64,000 nucleotides of DNA, taken from Lentimicrobiaceae bacterium (GTDB lineage Bacteria; Bacteroidota; Bacteroidia; Bacteroidales; F082). The position numbers were made by a program, and so were the translations under genes. The DNA lies in NCBI GenBank assembly GCA_015061335.1, contig SUWT01000004.1, positions 1 through 64,000 of the forward strand, read 5' to 3'. This document shows positions 42,341 to 51,406 of the stretch, in pieces (position 1 is the first letter of the stretch; each line of letters opens with the position of its first letter). The notes below the pieces were generated by a model. That model worked only from the letters and a program-made list of their open reading frames with translations, was not told the origin of the DNA and searched no databases.

Positions 42341-45300
42341 ATGAAAACGGAACATTTACTATTATTTGTTGCTGGTTTAATGTTGTCGTTAGACCTGTGT
42401 GCACAAGATGTCAGAACCTGCGTTAGTGAAGTAAGAGAGATTCACAAGGATTACGATTCTAAGAATTTGCGAACGGATGAATATGTCCGACTTACGGATT
42501 TGTCTCAATTAGAAGATGGCAGTAGTGTTATTTTTGCAGCTCGTCATGATACTGATGAGACTAGTTTCTATGCTATGCCTAATGAGGCTTCAGGCAAGCC
42601 TGAGGGCGTTATTTTTACGAGTGCTATTTATAATGGAGAATATTCTCTGCCGACGGAAATTACTGATGATGAATTAGATTTCTGTTGGACTATAGATGTT
42701 GATAATGGCGTTTATACCTTTATTAATACTGATGGAGATATGATAGGCTATGGTAGTAGCGGTACCGATTTTGTGAAAAATGGTACAAATTCGACTTGGA
42801 CAATTGAGCCGGCAACCTCGGGAGAAGGTACTACGGCTCCTCATCATAATGCTTTTATTATTACGAATGTGGGTGCTACCAATAGAAGCTTTGCTTTTAG
42901 AAAGTATAATAATAGTGCGACTTATGAAAAGTTTGCACCTTATACGAATTCTGAGAGTAATATGAATGGTAGTACCTACTATTTTTTTATTGATATTTTT
43001 ATGAAAAATTCTGAGACGTTGGATGTGGTGTCAGATCCTTATTTCTCACCAGAAGCGGGAACATATCAGAGTACACAATATGTTACTATAGAGTCTGATA
43101 CGGAGAATGCAATAATATATTATACCGTTGATGGTACTGATCCTAATAATACAAGCGAAATATATGTTGACCCTATAGAGGTTTCTAATTCAGTGATTAT
43201 AAGGGCGATAGCTGTGAAAGATGGATTTGTGGATAGTGAGGTTGTAGAAGCAGAGTATATTATTTCTGAACCTGTTGCAGTGACTTTTTATAATAATGGA
43301 GTCGTTATGGATGTTTATACAATAGCTCAAGGTTCTGTTATTGGAGAACTTCCTGCTGTTGTACCACCTGATGGTTATTCTTTTAAAGGATGGACAGAAG
43401 ATGTTATAGAAACATACTCTCATGTTTCACCTTCAATGATAAGTCCATCAACAATAATTGACACTGACTTGTTACTATATGCTGTTTTTGCTATTGATTA
43501 TAATAATTGGATAGAGACTGATATAGATTCTTTTACGTCTTCAGATTGCGCTGTTATAGCTGTTTCTAAGGATGATAATTATTATGCAATGAGTCAGATA
43601 TTGGGAAGTAATGGACAACCTACAGCAATAGAACTTGAAGTTGATAATGGAATCATAACTGGCAATATTAATGATACACTCCAATGGAATATTGCGTGTT
43701 CTGATGCGAGTTTTACTATTTTTCCCAAAGATATAACTGATAGTTGGCTTTATTGTCTCTCAGGTTCCAATAATAATTCTGTTAGAATAGGAGATAATAT
43801 TGACAATAAGATTTTTGAATTAAGGACTGTCGAGATAAATGAGGTGATTTATCCAGATTATTTATATAATATCTCGACTTCTAGATTTGTAGGAGTTTAT
43901 TTTGATGATGATGTGGCATTGGATTGGAGAGCATATAAACTTACAGCTTCAGGTGCTTTTCCTACCAATATAAAAAACCAAACATATCATTTTTATAAGC
44001 ATATAGGATCTAAATATTATTGTACTAATATTGAAATACCTGATAGTCAAACTATTACACAAGATATTACATGGTGTAATGTTAGTCTTGTAAATCCTAT
44101 TGTAATTGAAAAAGATGCCATACTTACAATTGAGGGAGCTATAACAAATACAAACGCTAATAATCTTGTTATAAAAGATGGAGGACAATTGATACATAAT
44201 AATCATAATGTTGTTGCAACATTTGAAAAGGAGATAGGTGGTTATAATCTCGATGATAAGCAATCTGTATCTGGGTGGTTTACAATAGGTTCTCCAATGG
44301 TAGATAGTGTTTTGCTGACTGATGTGGATAATTTGATGCCTGAAGATTGTAATTATGATTTATATCGTTACGATGAACCTACCAGAGAATGGCAGAATGT
44401 GAAGGATATTACTAATAATTTTACCACTTTTGATGCCGGTAGAGGTTATCTTTATGCTAATGAATATGACGCTACATTATCTTTTGTAGGCGAGTTAAAT
44501 TCAGAAACACAGAATTATCATCTGACAAAAACCGATGATACTAACCTCTCCGGCTTTCATTTGATATCGAATCCATATACGCATAATATCTATAAAGGTG
44601 TAAATGCCGCTATTGATAATCCGGACTTAGCGGTAGGTTATTATGTTATAACTGGCGAAGGAGCGTGGCAGCCAATGATATACGATAATGCTATATTGCC
44701 AGGACAAGGTGTTTTAATAAAGACAATAAAAGAGAATGACTTGATAATCGAGAAAACATCCAAAATGGCTGAAGGAGAATCCTCTATGGCAAAATCTGGA
44801 AATAAAGGAATGATAGTAATCTCTGTCCAGAATGAATCTTATAAAGATATGGCATATATTTCATTTGAAGATGGATATGGATTGGATAAAGTGCCTCATC
44901 AAAATCAGGATATTCCGATGATATATGTGTCGGTAAACAATAGTGATTATGCCATATCAACAATTGAAAATGATACATTGCAGATACCATTATCTTTTGA
45001 GGCAAAAACTATGGGAGAATATACTATTAGTGTCACAACAGAAGAAATGGAGATTGAAGAATTGTTTCTTATTGATAAATTTACAGGAACAACGACAAAT
45101 GTTCTTATGGAAGATTATGCTTTTATCGCAAAAAATAATGATGATCCGTCAAGGTTTATTATTAGTTTTAGAGATAATAGTTTTCTTGAGGATGGTGTTA
45201 TTAATACCGAAGAAACCTTTGCCTACATAAATAATGGTGAGTTAATTGTAAAAGATTTATCGGGAACTGCTACAATCATTATTTATGATGCTTTGGGAAA

Positions 45301-45430
45301 TTGTATATATCGTAATAATTGTTGTGAGTCTATGCACAAGGTCTCAATGAATATGTTGTGTATTGGTTCTTACATAATTCAAAAGATAGATGATACGGGT
45401 GTTAAAATACAAAAGATAATATTTGATTAA
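42341..45430 (+). CDS. Large secreted protein with T9SS C-terminal sorting domain
   Basis: 1029 residues: signal peptide (LLLFVAGLMLSLDLCAQ); two copies of a strand-rich module (about 45-215 and 392-548, each with a V/I-F/A-A---D-x-x-YYAM or FYAM element); a chitobiase C-terminal-like domain near 235-308 (AIIYYTVDGTDPNNTS); an InlB-like B-repeat near 312-380 (VTFYNNGVVMDVYTIAQGS, GYSFKGWTED); then a type A T9SS sorting tail (NGELIVKDLSGTATIIIYDALGN, MNMLCIGSYIIQK, KIIF). It should cross the outer membrane through SprA and be anchored. The substrate is unknown and I see no catalytic site. Adhesion or glycan binding is plausible. Confidence 0.85.
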   Translation: MKTEHLLLFVAGLMLSLDLCAQDVRTCVSEVREIHKDYDSKNLRTDEYVRLTDLSQLEDGSSVIFAARHDTDETSFYAMPNEASGKPEGVIFTSAIYNGEYSLPTEITDDELDFCWTIDVDNGVYTFINTDGDMIGYGSSGTDFVKNGTNSTWTIEPATSGEGTTAPHHNAFIITNVGATNRSFAFRKYNNSATYEKFAPYTNSESNMNGSTYYFFIDIFMKNSETLDVVSDPYFSPEAGTYQSTQYVTIESDTENAIIYYTVDGTDPNNTSEIYVDPIEVSNSVIIRAIAVKDGFVDSEVVEAEYIISEPVAVTFYNNGVVMDVYTIAQGSVIGELPAVVPPDGYSFKGWTEDVIETYSHVSPSMISPSTIIDTDLLLYAVFAIDYNNWIETDIDSFTSSDCAVIAVSKDDNYYAMSQILGSNGQPTAIELEVDNGIITGNINDTLQWNIACSDASFTIFPKDITDSWLYCLSGSNNNSVRIGDNIDNKIFELRTVEINEVIYPDYLYNISTSRFVGVYFDDDVALDWRAYKLTASGAFPTNIKNQTYHFYKHIGSKYYCTNIEIPDSQTITQDITWCNVSLVNPIVIEKDAILTIEGAITNTNANNLVIKDGGQLIHNNHNVVATFEKEIGGYNLDDKQSVSGWFTIGSPMVDSVLLTDVDNLMPEDCNYDLYRYDEPTREWQNVKDITNNFTTFDAGRGYLYANEYDATLSFVGELNSETQNYHLTKTDDTNLSGFHLISNPYTHNIYKGVNAAIDNPDLAVGYYVITGEGAWQPMIYDNAILPGQGVLIKTIKENDLIIEKTSKMAEGESSMAKSGNKGMIVISVQNESYKDMAYISFEDGYGLDKVPHQNQDIPMIYVSVNNSDYAISTIENDTLQIPLSFEAKTMGEYTISVTTEEMEIEELFLIDKFTGTTTNVLMEDYAFIAKNNDDPSRFIISFRDNSFLEDGVINTEETFAYINNGELIVKDLSGTATIIIYDALGNCIYRNNCCESMHKVSMNMLCIGSYIIQKIDDTGVKIQKIIFD

Positions 45431-45482
45431 TTGTATGGGTTATAATTTATAGATTGTTATTCTATGCCAAAAACTTAAAAAT

Positions 45483-45740
45483 ATGAAAAAAATAATATTG
45501 TTGTTCGTTGTTCTTGGGTTCTGGATGAATCTTAGGGCACAATTGGATGGTTTCTTTGTATATCAGTATGAATATCGTGATGAAAAAGATGAGGAATGGG
45601 CTCAATTACTGCTGCTTCCCGAGACGCATGGATTAGATTATAATGTTCCTGCAGAAGTTCCTTTAGGCGCAGGATTGATACTCCTTACAGGTATGAGTAT
45701 TGGGTATGGAATTATTGTAAAAAACAATAATAAAAAATAA
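45483..45740 (+). CDS. Small exported protein with C-terminal PLGAGL membrane segment
   Basis: 85 residues: signal peptide (IILLFVVLGFWMNLRAQ), a short acidic and aromatic middle (YQYEYRDEKDEEWAQLLLL), then PLGAGLILLTGMSIGYGII and a basic tail VKNNNKK. The Pro-Leu-Gly / hydrophobic / basic layout is like a C-terminal sorting or membrane-retention tail. Similar small proteins accompany T9SS cargo genes in Bacteroidales, to my recollection. It lies 52 nt behind the cargo gene with no promoter of its own, so probably co-transcribed. Confidence 0.65.
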   Translation: MKKIILLFVVLGFWMNLRAQLDGFFVYQYEYRDEKDEEWAQLLLLPETHGLDYNVPAEVPLGAGLILLTGMSIGYGIIVKNNNKK

Positions 45741-45835
45741 TATTGTACTGATTATTAGGTATTTAAGTATTTATTACGTTCTTTGAAATATTATTGAATA
45801 TAAACAAACTCATGTTCATATTGAAATGCTTTGTC

Positions 45836-45915
45836 AAAATGATATTTTTATATGGAACTTAATAATTATTATGATAAAAATCATTATTTTTGTATTCGTA
45901 AAATGATATTTTTAT
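45836..45915. repeat. Two copies of AAAATGATATTTTTAT before msrA
   Basis: A 16-bp direct repeat at 45836-45851 and 45900-45915. The second copy covers the msrA start codon; the promoter box lies between them. It may be a regulator site or chance in AT-rich DNA. Confidence 0.45.
45885..45892 (+). promoter_or_regulatory. -7 box for msrA
   Basis: TATTTTTG, 21 nt before the ATG at 45914. Confidence 0.52.
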
Positions 45916-46429
45916 GAGTAATAATTATAGAGAAATATATCTTGCAGGTGGTTGTTTTTGGGGTACGGAACATTATTTTAAGAAGATAAAAGGAGTGTTG
46001 GAGACAGAGGTCGGTTATGCTAATAGTGTTGTTGATAATCCGAACTACGATAAAGTGTGTGAAGGGGTTACAATGGCGGCAGAGACTGTTTATGTTAAAT
46101 ATGATTCAGCATTGATTTCTCTGGAGGAACTATTAAACATGTACTTTATCTCAATTGATCCGACAAGCCTTAATAGACAAGGTCATGATGTAGGATTGCA
46201 ATATAGGACAGGTATTTATTATGTAGATGAAAATGATATTTCTATCATTAATAAGGTTTTGTTAGAGCAACAGAAAAACTATGATAAAGATATTGTTGTT
46301 GAAGTTAAAGAACTGAAGAATTTTTATCAGGCAGAAGATTATCATCAAGATTATCTTGATAAAAATCCTGAAGGTTATTGTCACCTTCCGTTTGAATTGT
46401 TTGAATTTGCAAAACAATTTAAAAGATAA
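45914..46429 (+). CDS. msrA: Peptide methionine sulfoxide reductase MsrA
   Basis: Repairs Met-S-sulfoxide in proteins. The catalytic Cys14 is in AGGCFWGTE, followed by [28 protein letters not shown] and a C-terminal [20 protein letters not shown], all typical. 171 residues, no signal peptide, no MsrB fusion. Cys near the C-terminus (GYCHLPF) may be the resolving residue. Confidence 0.94.
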   Translation: MSNNYREIYLAGGCFWGTEHYFKKIKGVLETEVGYANSVVDNPNYDKVCEGVTMAAETVYVKYDSALISLEELLNMYFISIDPTSLNRQGHDVGLQYRTGIYYVDENDISIINKVLLEQQKNYDKDIVVEVKELKNFYQAEDYHQDYLDKNPEGYCHLPFELFEFAKQFKR

Positions 46430-46475
46430 TATATTAAGGTTAATAGTTAGATAGTCTGTCTCATAATTTTAAAAC

Positions 46476-46494
46476 TACTGTGTGCTATACACTA
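46476..46494. promoter_or_regulatory. Candidate SOS operator before umuDC
   Basis: A 19-bp partial palindrome with TA-n-TGT and ACA-n-TA half-sites around a 7-nt centre, 26 nt before the umuD start. It resembles but does not match the E. coli LexA box. No TAnnTTTG box is visible nearby. Confidence 0.4.
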
Positions 46495-46519
46495 TTAATT
46501 ATAGACTTTAAGGAAAGGT

Positions 46520-46966
46520 ATGGAAAAGGATCTGAAATTAAATCTGTATTCTTCTGGTATTTCAACAGACATGGATGTTTCATTTGTAGATGCTGTTATA
46601 AAGGCTGGTTTTCCTAGTCCTGCTCAAGATTATCTTACTGGTACTATTGATCTTAATAAGGAGTTGATACGTCATAGGGATACTACATTCTTGGCAAGAG
46701 TTTCGGGAAATTCATTACAGGAAGCTGGTATCTGTGATGGAGATATTATAGTGATAGATAAGTCTTTAGAGGCTAGAAATGGTGATTTTGTGGTGGCTTT
46801 TGTTGATGGTGAGTTTACATTGAAGGAGTTTCGTCTCGACGATAATGCTAAATGTGCATGGCTGATTCCGCATAACAAGGACTATGAGCCGATAAAAGTT
46901 ACAGAAGAAAATCAGTTTATGATTTGGGGAGTTTTGACTTATACCATAAAACATTTGAGGAAGTAA
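46520..46966 (+). CDS. umuD: UmuD-type S24 peptidase, SOS mutagenesis
   Basis: Self-cleaving LexA-like protein whose processed form activates the UmuC polymerase. Ser65 (VSGNSLQEAG) and Lys102 (EFTLKEF) form the catalytic dyad; the probable cleavage site is Ala29-Gly30 just before FPSPAQDYLTGTIDLN, which aligns with the Cys-Gly site of E. coli UmuD. 148 residues, close to E. coli (139). umuC starts 4 nt later. Confidence 0.92.
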   Translation: MEKDLKLNLYSSGISTDMDVSFVDAVIKAGFPSPAQDYLTGTIDLNKELIRHRDTTFLARVSGNSLQEAGICDGDIIVIDKSLEARNGDFVVAFVDGEFTLKEFRLDDNAKCAWLIPHNKDYEPIKVTEENQFMIWGVLTYTIKHLRK

Positions 46967-46969
46967 GAG

Positions 46970-48244
46970 GTGAAACTTTTCGGTTTGGCTGATTGTAATA
47001 ATTTCTATTGTTCTTGTGAAAGGGTTTTTCATCCCGACTTGCGAGATAAGCCTATTGTTGTGTTGAGCAATAATGACGGATGTATAGTAGCACGTAGTGA
47101 GGAATCAAAACGACTTGGGATTAAGATGGGCGTGCCGTTTTATCAAGTTAGGGATATGATTGAGAGAAATGATGTGGCAGTATTTTCCTCTAACTATAAT
47201 CTTTACGGTGACATGAGCAGAAGGGTGATGTCGATGTTATCATCATTTTTTCCTAAGATAAATATCTATTCTATTGACGAAGCTTTTATAGATTTGTCAG
47301 AGATAAATGATATTGATTTGTTGATGGAGTTGTCATATAAGGCGATAAAATCAATATTTAAAGGTGTCGGAATTCCTGTTTCCTTGGGTATTGCGCCTAC
47401 AAAGACCTTGGCTAAGATGGCCTCTGTATATGCTAAGAAATATAAAGCTTATAAAGGAGTTTGTTTGATTGATACTGATGAAAAAAGAGAGAAAGCTTTG
47501 AAATTATTTTCCATAGATGATGTTTGGGGTATTGGAAGGCAACATGCCAAGAAATTGAATTATGATGGTGTGAAGACAGCATGGGATTTTACTTTAAAAT
47601 CAGAGTCTTGGGTGAGACGTGAGATGTCGTTGACAGGACTTCGTACCTGGAAAGAGCTTAGAGGTGAAGATTGTATTCAAGATGAAGATATGCCTTATAA
47701 GAAATCAATTTGTACAAGTCGTAGCTTTCCTAATCAAGGATTATGTGAGATAGAAGATGTCGAGGAGGCTATTGCAAATTTTGCAGCGATGTGTTCTAAG
47801 AAGTTGCGAGAACAGCATACGGTATGTAAAAATATAGGCGTTTTTGCTTATGGCAGTCGTTTTAGAAATGATTTGCCGCATAATAATATATTTAAAGAAG
47901 TTACATTTGATGTTCCAACTAACGATATGCAAGAGATAGTGTCTCATGCAGTAAGGATATTGAAAGAGTCCTGGAAGTTAGGGTCGTATTATTACAAAAA
48001 AGCTGGTGTAGTGGCATACAATATTACAGAGGATAATGTTATACAGACTAGTCTTTTTGATACTATAGATAGAGATAAACACGCTAAACTTGCAGAAGCC
48101 GTTGATGCAATAAACCTTCGGAATGGTCATGATACTGTTAGAATAGCTGTTCAGGGCTATAGCGGTAATTGGCATACAAAAAACGAATATATCTCAAAAC
48201 AATATACTACGAATATTAAGGATATTATCGTTGTTAAGGTTTGA
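46970..48244 (+). CDS. umuC: UmuC-type Y-family DNA polymerase
   Basis: Error-prone translesion polymerase. It starts with GTG (GTG AAA CTT), because the family begins with F-x-L-x-D-x-N-x-FY and the next ATG is far inside. Motifs: LADCNNFYCSCERVFHPDL, VVLSNNDGCIVARSEESKRLG, catalytic SIDEAFIDL, GIAPTKTLAKMAS, DDVWGIGRQHAKKL, and a C-terminal DUF4113-like tail (SYYYKKAGVVAYNITEDN). 424 residues, complete. Confidence 0.94.
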   Translation: MKLFGLADCNNFYCSCERVFHPDLRDKPIVVLSNNDGCIVARSEESKRLGIKMGVPFYQVRDMIERNDVAVFSSNYNLYGDMSRRVMSMLSSFFPKINIYSIDEAFIDLSEINDIDLLMELSYKAIKSIFKGVGIPVSLGIAPTKTLAKMASVYAKKYKAYKGVCLIDTDEKREKALKLFSIDDVWGIGRQHAKKLNYDGVKTAWDFTLKSESWVRREMSLTGLRTWKELRGEDCIQDEDMPYKKSICTSRSFPNQGLCEIEDVEEAIANFAAMCSKKLREQHTVCKNIGVFAYGSRFRNDLPHNNIFKEVTFDVPTNDMQEIVSHAVRILKESWKLGSYYYKKAGVVAYNITEDNVIQTSLFDTIDRDKHAKLAEAVDAINLRNGHDTVRIAVQGYSGNWHTKNEYISKQYTTNIKDIIVVKV

Positions 48245-48245
48245 C

Positions 48246-48319
48246 CTGGTTTTATAGTTTAAGGCTTAATGTTTGATGTAAGTTGTTCCTTAAACTTTAA
48301 ACCTTAAACTTTAAACCAG
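48246..48319. repeat. Heptamer array forming an inverted repeat between umuC and dcp
   Basis: TTAAACT, TTAAACC, TTAAACT, TTAAACC at 48290-48317. The last copies can pair with 48246-48264 (CTGGTTTTATAGTTTAAGG) to make a hairpin of 16 pairs with a small internal bulge, which may work as a terminator for both convergent genes. Confidence 0.65.
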
Positions 48320-48326
48320 ATGAATG

Positions 48327-50378
48327 TTAAGCTATAATGCCAAGTTGTTTCAAAAGTGCTTCTGGTTCGGGGTCGTGACCTCTGAAATTACGGTATAATG
48401 TCGCGGCATCGACACTGTCTCCTTTGGTGAGTAGTTCTCTGAAAGAAGCGGCTACTTCTTGGTTGAAAATGCCTTTCTCTTTGAAGAGTGAGAAACCGTC
48501 GGCGGCTAAGACTTCTGCCCATTTGTATGAGTAATATCCTGCGTTGTATCCTCCTGCGAAAATATGTGAGAACGCTGTTGAGATGATACATTCCGGTATT
48601 GATGGTAAGACATTTGTTGCAGATAGTACTTCCTTTTCAAATGATAGAGCGTCTTCTTCTAAGATGTCTGTCAAAGTGTGCCATGCCATGTCTAAGATTC
48701 CAAATTGTAACTGACGGATATGGAAGTATGCCGACTGGAAGTTCATCGATGCGACAATTTTTTCTATTAAATCAGATGGTATTGTTTCACCAGTTTGATA
48801 ATGTTTTGCAAAGGTGTTAAGGTATTCTGGTTCATAACACCAGTTTTCCATTATCTGTGATGGAAGTTCTACGAAATCATGATCAACATTGGTGCCTGTC
48901 ATGGATTCGTACTTCCCTTTTGTTAATATTCCGTGCAGTGCATGACCAAATTCATGAAGCAATGTGGTGAACTCGTCGTGGGTGATAAGGGAAGGAGTGT
49001 CGGCAGTCGGTTTTGTAAAGTTTGTGACGATGCTTATAAGTGGTCGTTCGTCTATGTTGTTATAAATTCGCTGACCTCTGAACTCTGTCATCCACGCACC
49101 TCCACGTTTGCTTTCGCGAGGGAAGAAATCCGCGTAAAACAAAGCGAGATGTGAACCGTCTCTGTCTTTTACTTCATAGACCTTTACATCATGATGATAA
49201 ACAGGAATGTTGCTTAATTCTGAGAATGTGATGCCATGGAGCCTGTTTGCAAGGTCGAATATTGCATTGATACATGCTTCTAATTGAAAATAAGGTTTTA
49301 GTTGCTCATCGCTGAGGTCGTATTTCTCAGCACGAAGTTTCTCTGAATAGAAACTGAAGTCCCAAGGCATAATAGTTCCTTCGGTGAAACCATGTGCTTT
49401 GGCATAAGCATTGAGTTCTGCGACTTCTTGTTTTGCTTTTGGTAGTGCAGGGACTAACAGCTTGTTTAAGAATTCTTCTACAACTGCAGGACTCTTTGCC
49501 ATACGACGTTCTGTCTGATATTCAGCGAAATTCTTATAACCTAAGATGTTGGCGACCCTGATGCGTAACTCGGCGATGCGTTTGATGATTTCGCTATTGT
49601 CGAGTTCGCCACCAAAGGCGCGAGTGTTGTACTGACGATACATCTTTTCTCTAAGGTCGCGGCGTTCACTGAATTTCATGAAAGGTACATAACTCGGTGC
49701 TGTGAGATCAAACAACCAGCCAGTTAGATTTTTATTTTTGGCAGCTTCAGCTGCTTGTTCTTTGACATAATCAGGAAGTCCTATCAAATCATTCTCGTCG
49801 GTGAGATTTAAAGTGAAAGCGTTGGTAGCAGCGAGGACGTTCTTCCCAAATTGCAATGATAACAAAGAAAGTTCTTCCATGTATTTGCTGTAAGTCTCTT
49901 TGTCTTCGGGAGAGAGATTTGCTCCGTTACGAGCGAAGCCTTCGTAAGTCTTTTCAAGAAGTCGCATCTCAACAGCATCGAGGTTTAATGATTCACGTTG
50001 ATCGTAAACTGATTTTATGCGTTGAAAGAGACCTTCGTTGAGACGAACATACATCGAGAATTCTGTGGTAAGAGGAGAAATTTCTTCAGCGATGTTCTGC
50101 ATCTCTTCGTCGGTATTGGCTTCTAAAAGATTATAGAATATGTGGCTGATTCTGTTTAATGTCTCGCCAGCATATTCTAAGGCTTCAATGGTGTTTTTGA
50201 ATGTAGGAGTTTCAGGGCTGTTGACGATAGCATCGACTTCAGCCTTGCCTTCTTCAATAGCTTGCTTGAAAGCTGGAATATAATGTTGGTTTTCAATCTT
50301 GTCGAATTGAGGTGCGCCAAATGGCAATGTCGATTTTGTTAAAAGCGGGTTGTTCATTATGATGATAATTTTTTTCAT
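48327..50378 (-). CDS. dcp: M3 family peptidyl-dipeptidase (Dcp/oligopeptidase A type)
   Basis: A zinc metallopeptidase that removes C-terminal dipeptides or cuts short peptides. Zinc motif HEFGH at 475-479 (TTLLHEFGHALHG), with the third ligand Glu expected in the following ELPSQIMENW segment. Helical N-terminus (APQFDKIENQHYIPAFKQA) and C-terminal FRGHDPEPEALLKQLG are typical. No real signal peptide is visible, so probably cytoplasmic. Start is ATG 50378 or ATG 50357 (MNNPLLTK); the second fits family length better. Confidence 0.92.
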   Translation of the reverse strand: MKKIIIIMNNPLLTKSTLPFGAPQFDKIENQHYIPAFKQAIEEGKAEVDAIVNSPETPTFKNTIEALEYAGETLNRISHIFYNLLEANTDEEMQNIAEEISPLTTEFSMYVRLNEGLFQRIKSVYDQRESLNLDAVEMRLLEKTYEGFARNGANLSPEDKETYSKYMEELSLLSLQFGKNVLAATNAFTLNLTDENDLIGLPDYVKEQAAEAAKNKNLTGWLFDLTAPSYVPFMKFSERRDLREKMYRQYNTRAFGGELDNSEIIKRIAELRIRVANILGYKNFAEYQTERRMAKSPAVVEEFLNKLLVPALPKAKQEVAELNAYAKAHGFTEGTIMPWDFSFYSEKLRAEKYDLSDEQLKPYFQLEACINAIFDLANRLHGITFSELSNIPVYHHDVKVYEVKDRDGSHLALFYADFFPRESKRGGAWMTEFRGQRIYNNIDERPLISIVTNFTKPTADTPSLITHDEFTTLLHEFGHALHGILTKGKYESMTGTNVDHDFVELPSQIMENWCYEPEYLNTFAKHYQTGETIPSDLIEKIVASMNFQSAYFHIRQLQFGILDMAWHTLTDILEEDALSFEKEVLSATNVLPSIPECIISTAFSHIFAGGYNAGYYSYKWAEVLAADGFSLFKEKGIFNQEVAASFRELLTKGDSVDAATLYRNFRGHDPEPEALLKQLGIIA

Positions 50379-50388
50379 GATTAAAGAA

Positions 50389-50396
50389 CAAAGGTA
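50389..50396 (-). promoter_or_regulatory. -7 box for dcp
   Basis: TACCTTTG on the minus strand, 10 nt before the first ATG and 31 before the second. Confidence 0.55.
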
Positions 50397-50535
50397 GTAA
50401 AAATTATCTCGCAGAAATAAGGTTGATGTTATGATTTTGTATTTTTATACCAAAAATCCATAAAGCACGTAGATGTTTTAAAAACTTTTGTCAAAAATAT
50501 TAGAACGAGGATTCTATAGATGTTGCATTAATTCG

Positions 50536-50543
50536 TAAATTTG
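50536..50543 (+). promoter_or_regulatory. -7 box for the alpha/beta hydrolase gene
   Basis: TAAATTTG, 36 nt before the ATG at 50580. Confidence 0.45.
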
Positions 50544-50579
50544 TAAAGTCTTTGCATTTCTTTTATTTAGTAGCAAATA

Positions 50580-51353
50580 ATGAGTTATATGGACTTTAAA
50601 GTTTTTGGAAAGAAAGACGCTCCGGTTTTGATGCTTGTTCCAGGATTAGGTGTCTCGTATGAGATTTTCATTCCTTTGATACGCTTGTTGGAAAATGAAT
50701 TCCAAATCGTTGCTGTTCAAGTCGATGGATTTGTTATCGGTAAATATACGGAGTTTACTTCTATAGATGATCAGGCGGCTCAAGTTGTTGATTATGTGAA
50801 GAAAAAATTTAATTCTCATATAGATTGTGCTTACGGACTTTCTTTGGGAGGTAAGATAGTTTCTCGTGTTTTGGAACGTGACGAAATTGTTGTAGAGCAT
50901 GCAATCTTAGATGCGGCTCCTTTGTTGCCCTTGCCTCGTTGGCTCGTCGCTCCACTTCGCTATCTTCAATCTTTTAATGTCTGGACATGTTATCATTGGA
51001 CAGGATTCTGGCGTTGGGTTTTCCATTCTCATTATTTCGATGTCTTGCTCGATGAATGTAAGAAAGTTTATCCTTATGGAGGAAATCGTGCGGTATTAGA
51101 TGGCTATAAATCTGTTTATACTAATAAGTTGAATTCGATATCTGGTGATGACATTCATTTTTGGCACGGTACGAAAGAGTCGTTTGTGGCGAAACCGCAA
51201 GTCAAGCATCTAAAGAAATTGTATCCCGATGTTAAGGTCGAGGTTTTTAAATCTATGAATCACGGACAGCTTCTTGTAGATTTTCCTGAGGAGGTGGCGA
51301 AGAGAATTAAAGAGTATAATGGAGTAGAGACGCGTCAATGTTTCATGCAATAA
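50580..51353 (+). CDS. Alpha/beta hydrolase
   Basis: 257 residues of alpha/beta hydrolase fold: LMLVPGLGVSYEIFIPLIRLL (oxyanion turn), nucleophile elbow YGLSLGGK (Ser near residue 88) and the C-terminal FKSMNHGQLLVDFPEE, in which His is the catalytic base. Substrate unknown; no lid motif is recognised. The last ten or so codons are encoded by the left arm of a REP-like hairpin, so the C-terminal NGVETRQCFMQ is probably not native. Confidence 0.8.
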   Translation: MSYMDFKVFGKKDAPVLMLVPGLGVSYEIFIPLIRLLENEFQIVAVQVDGFVIGKYTEFTSIDDQAAQVVDYVKKKFNSHIDCAYGLSLGGKIVSRVLERDEIVVEHAILDAAPLLPLPRWLVAPLRYLQSFNVWTCYHWTGFWRWVFHSHYFDVLLDECKKVYPYGGNRAVLDGYKSVYTNKLNSISGDDIHFWHGTKESFVAKPQVKHLKKLYPDVKVEVFKSMNHGQLLVDFPEEVAKRIKEYNGVETRQCFMQ

Positions 51354-51370
51354 TATACATTGACACGTCT
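51328..51370. repeat. REP-like hairpin overlapping the hydrolase stop
   Basis: AGACGCGTCAATGT pairs with ACATTGACACGTCT with one C-A mismatch across a 15-nt loop. The left arm is preceded by GTAG, giving GTAGAGACG as in the hairpin at 9265. The stop codon lies in the loop. Confidence 0.65.
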
Positions 51371-51406
51371 GGAAATTGATGTTTTTGTTGTAATAAATAT
51401 ATTATC

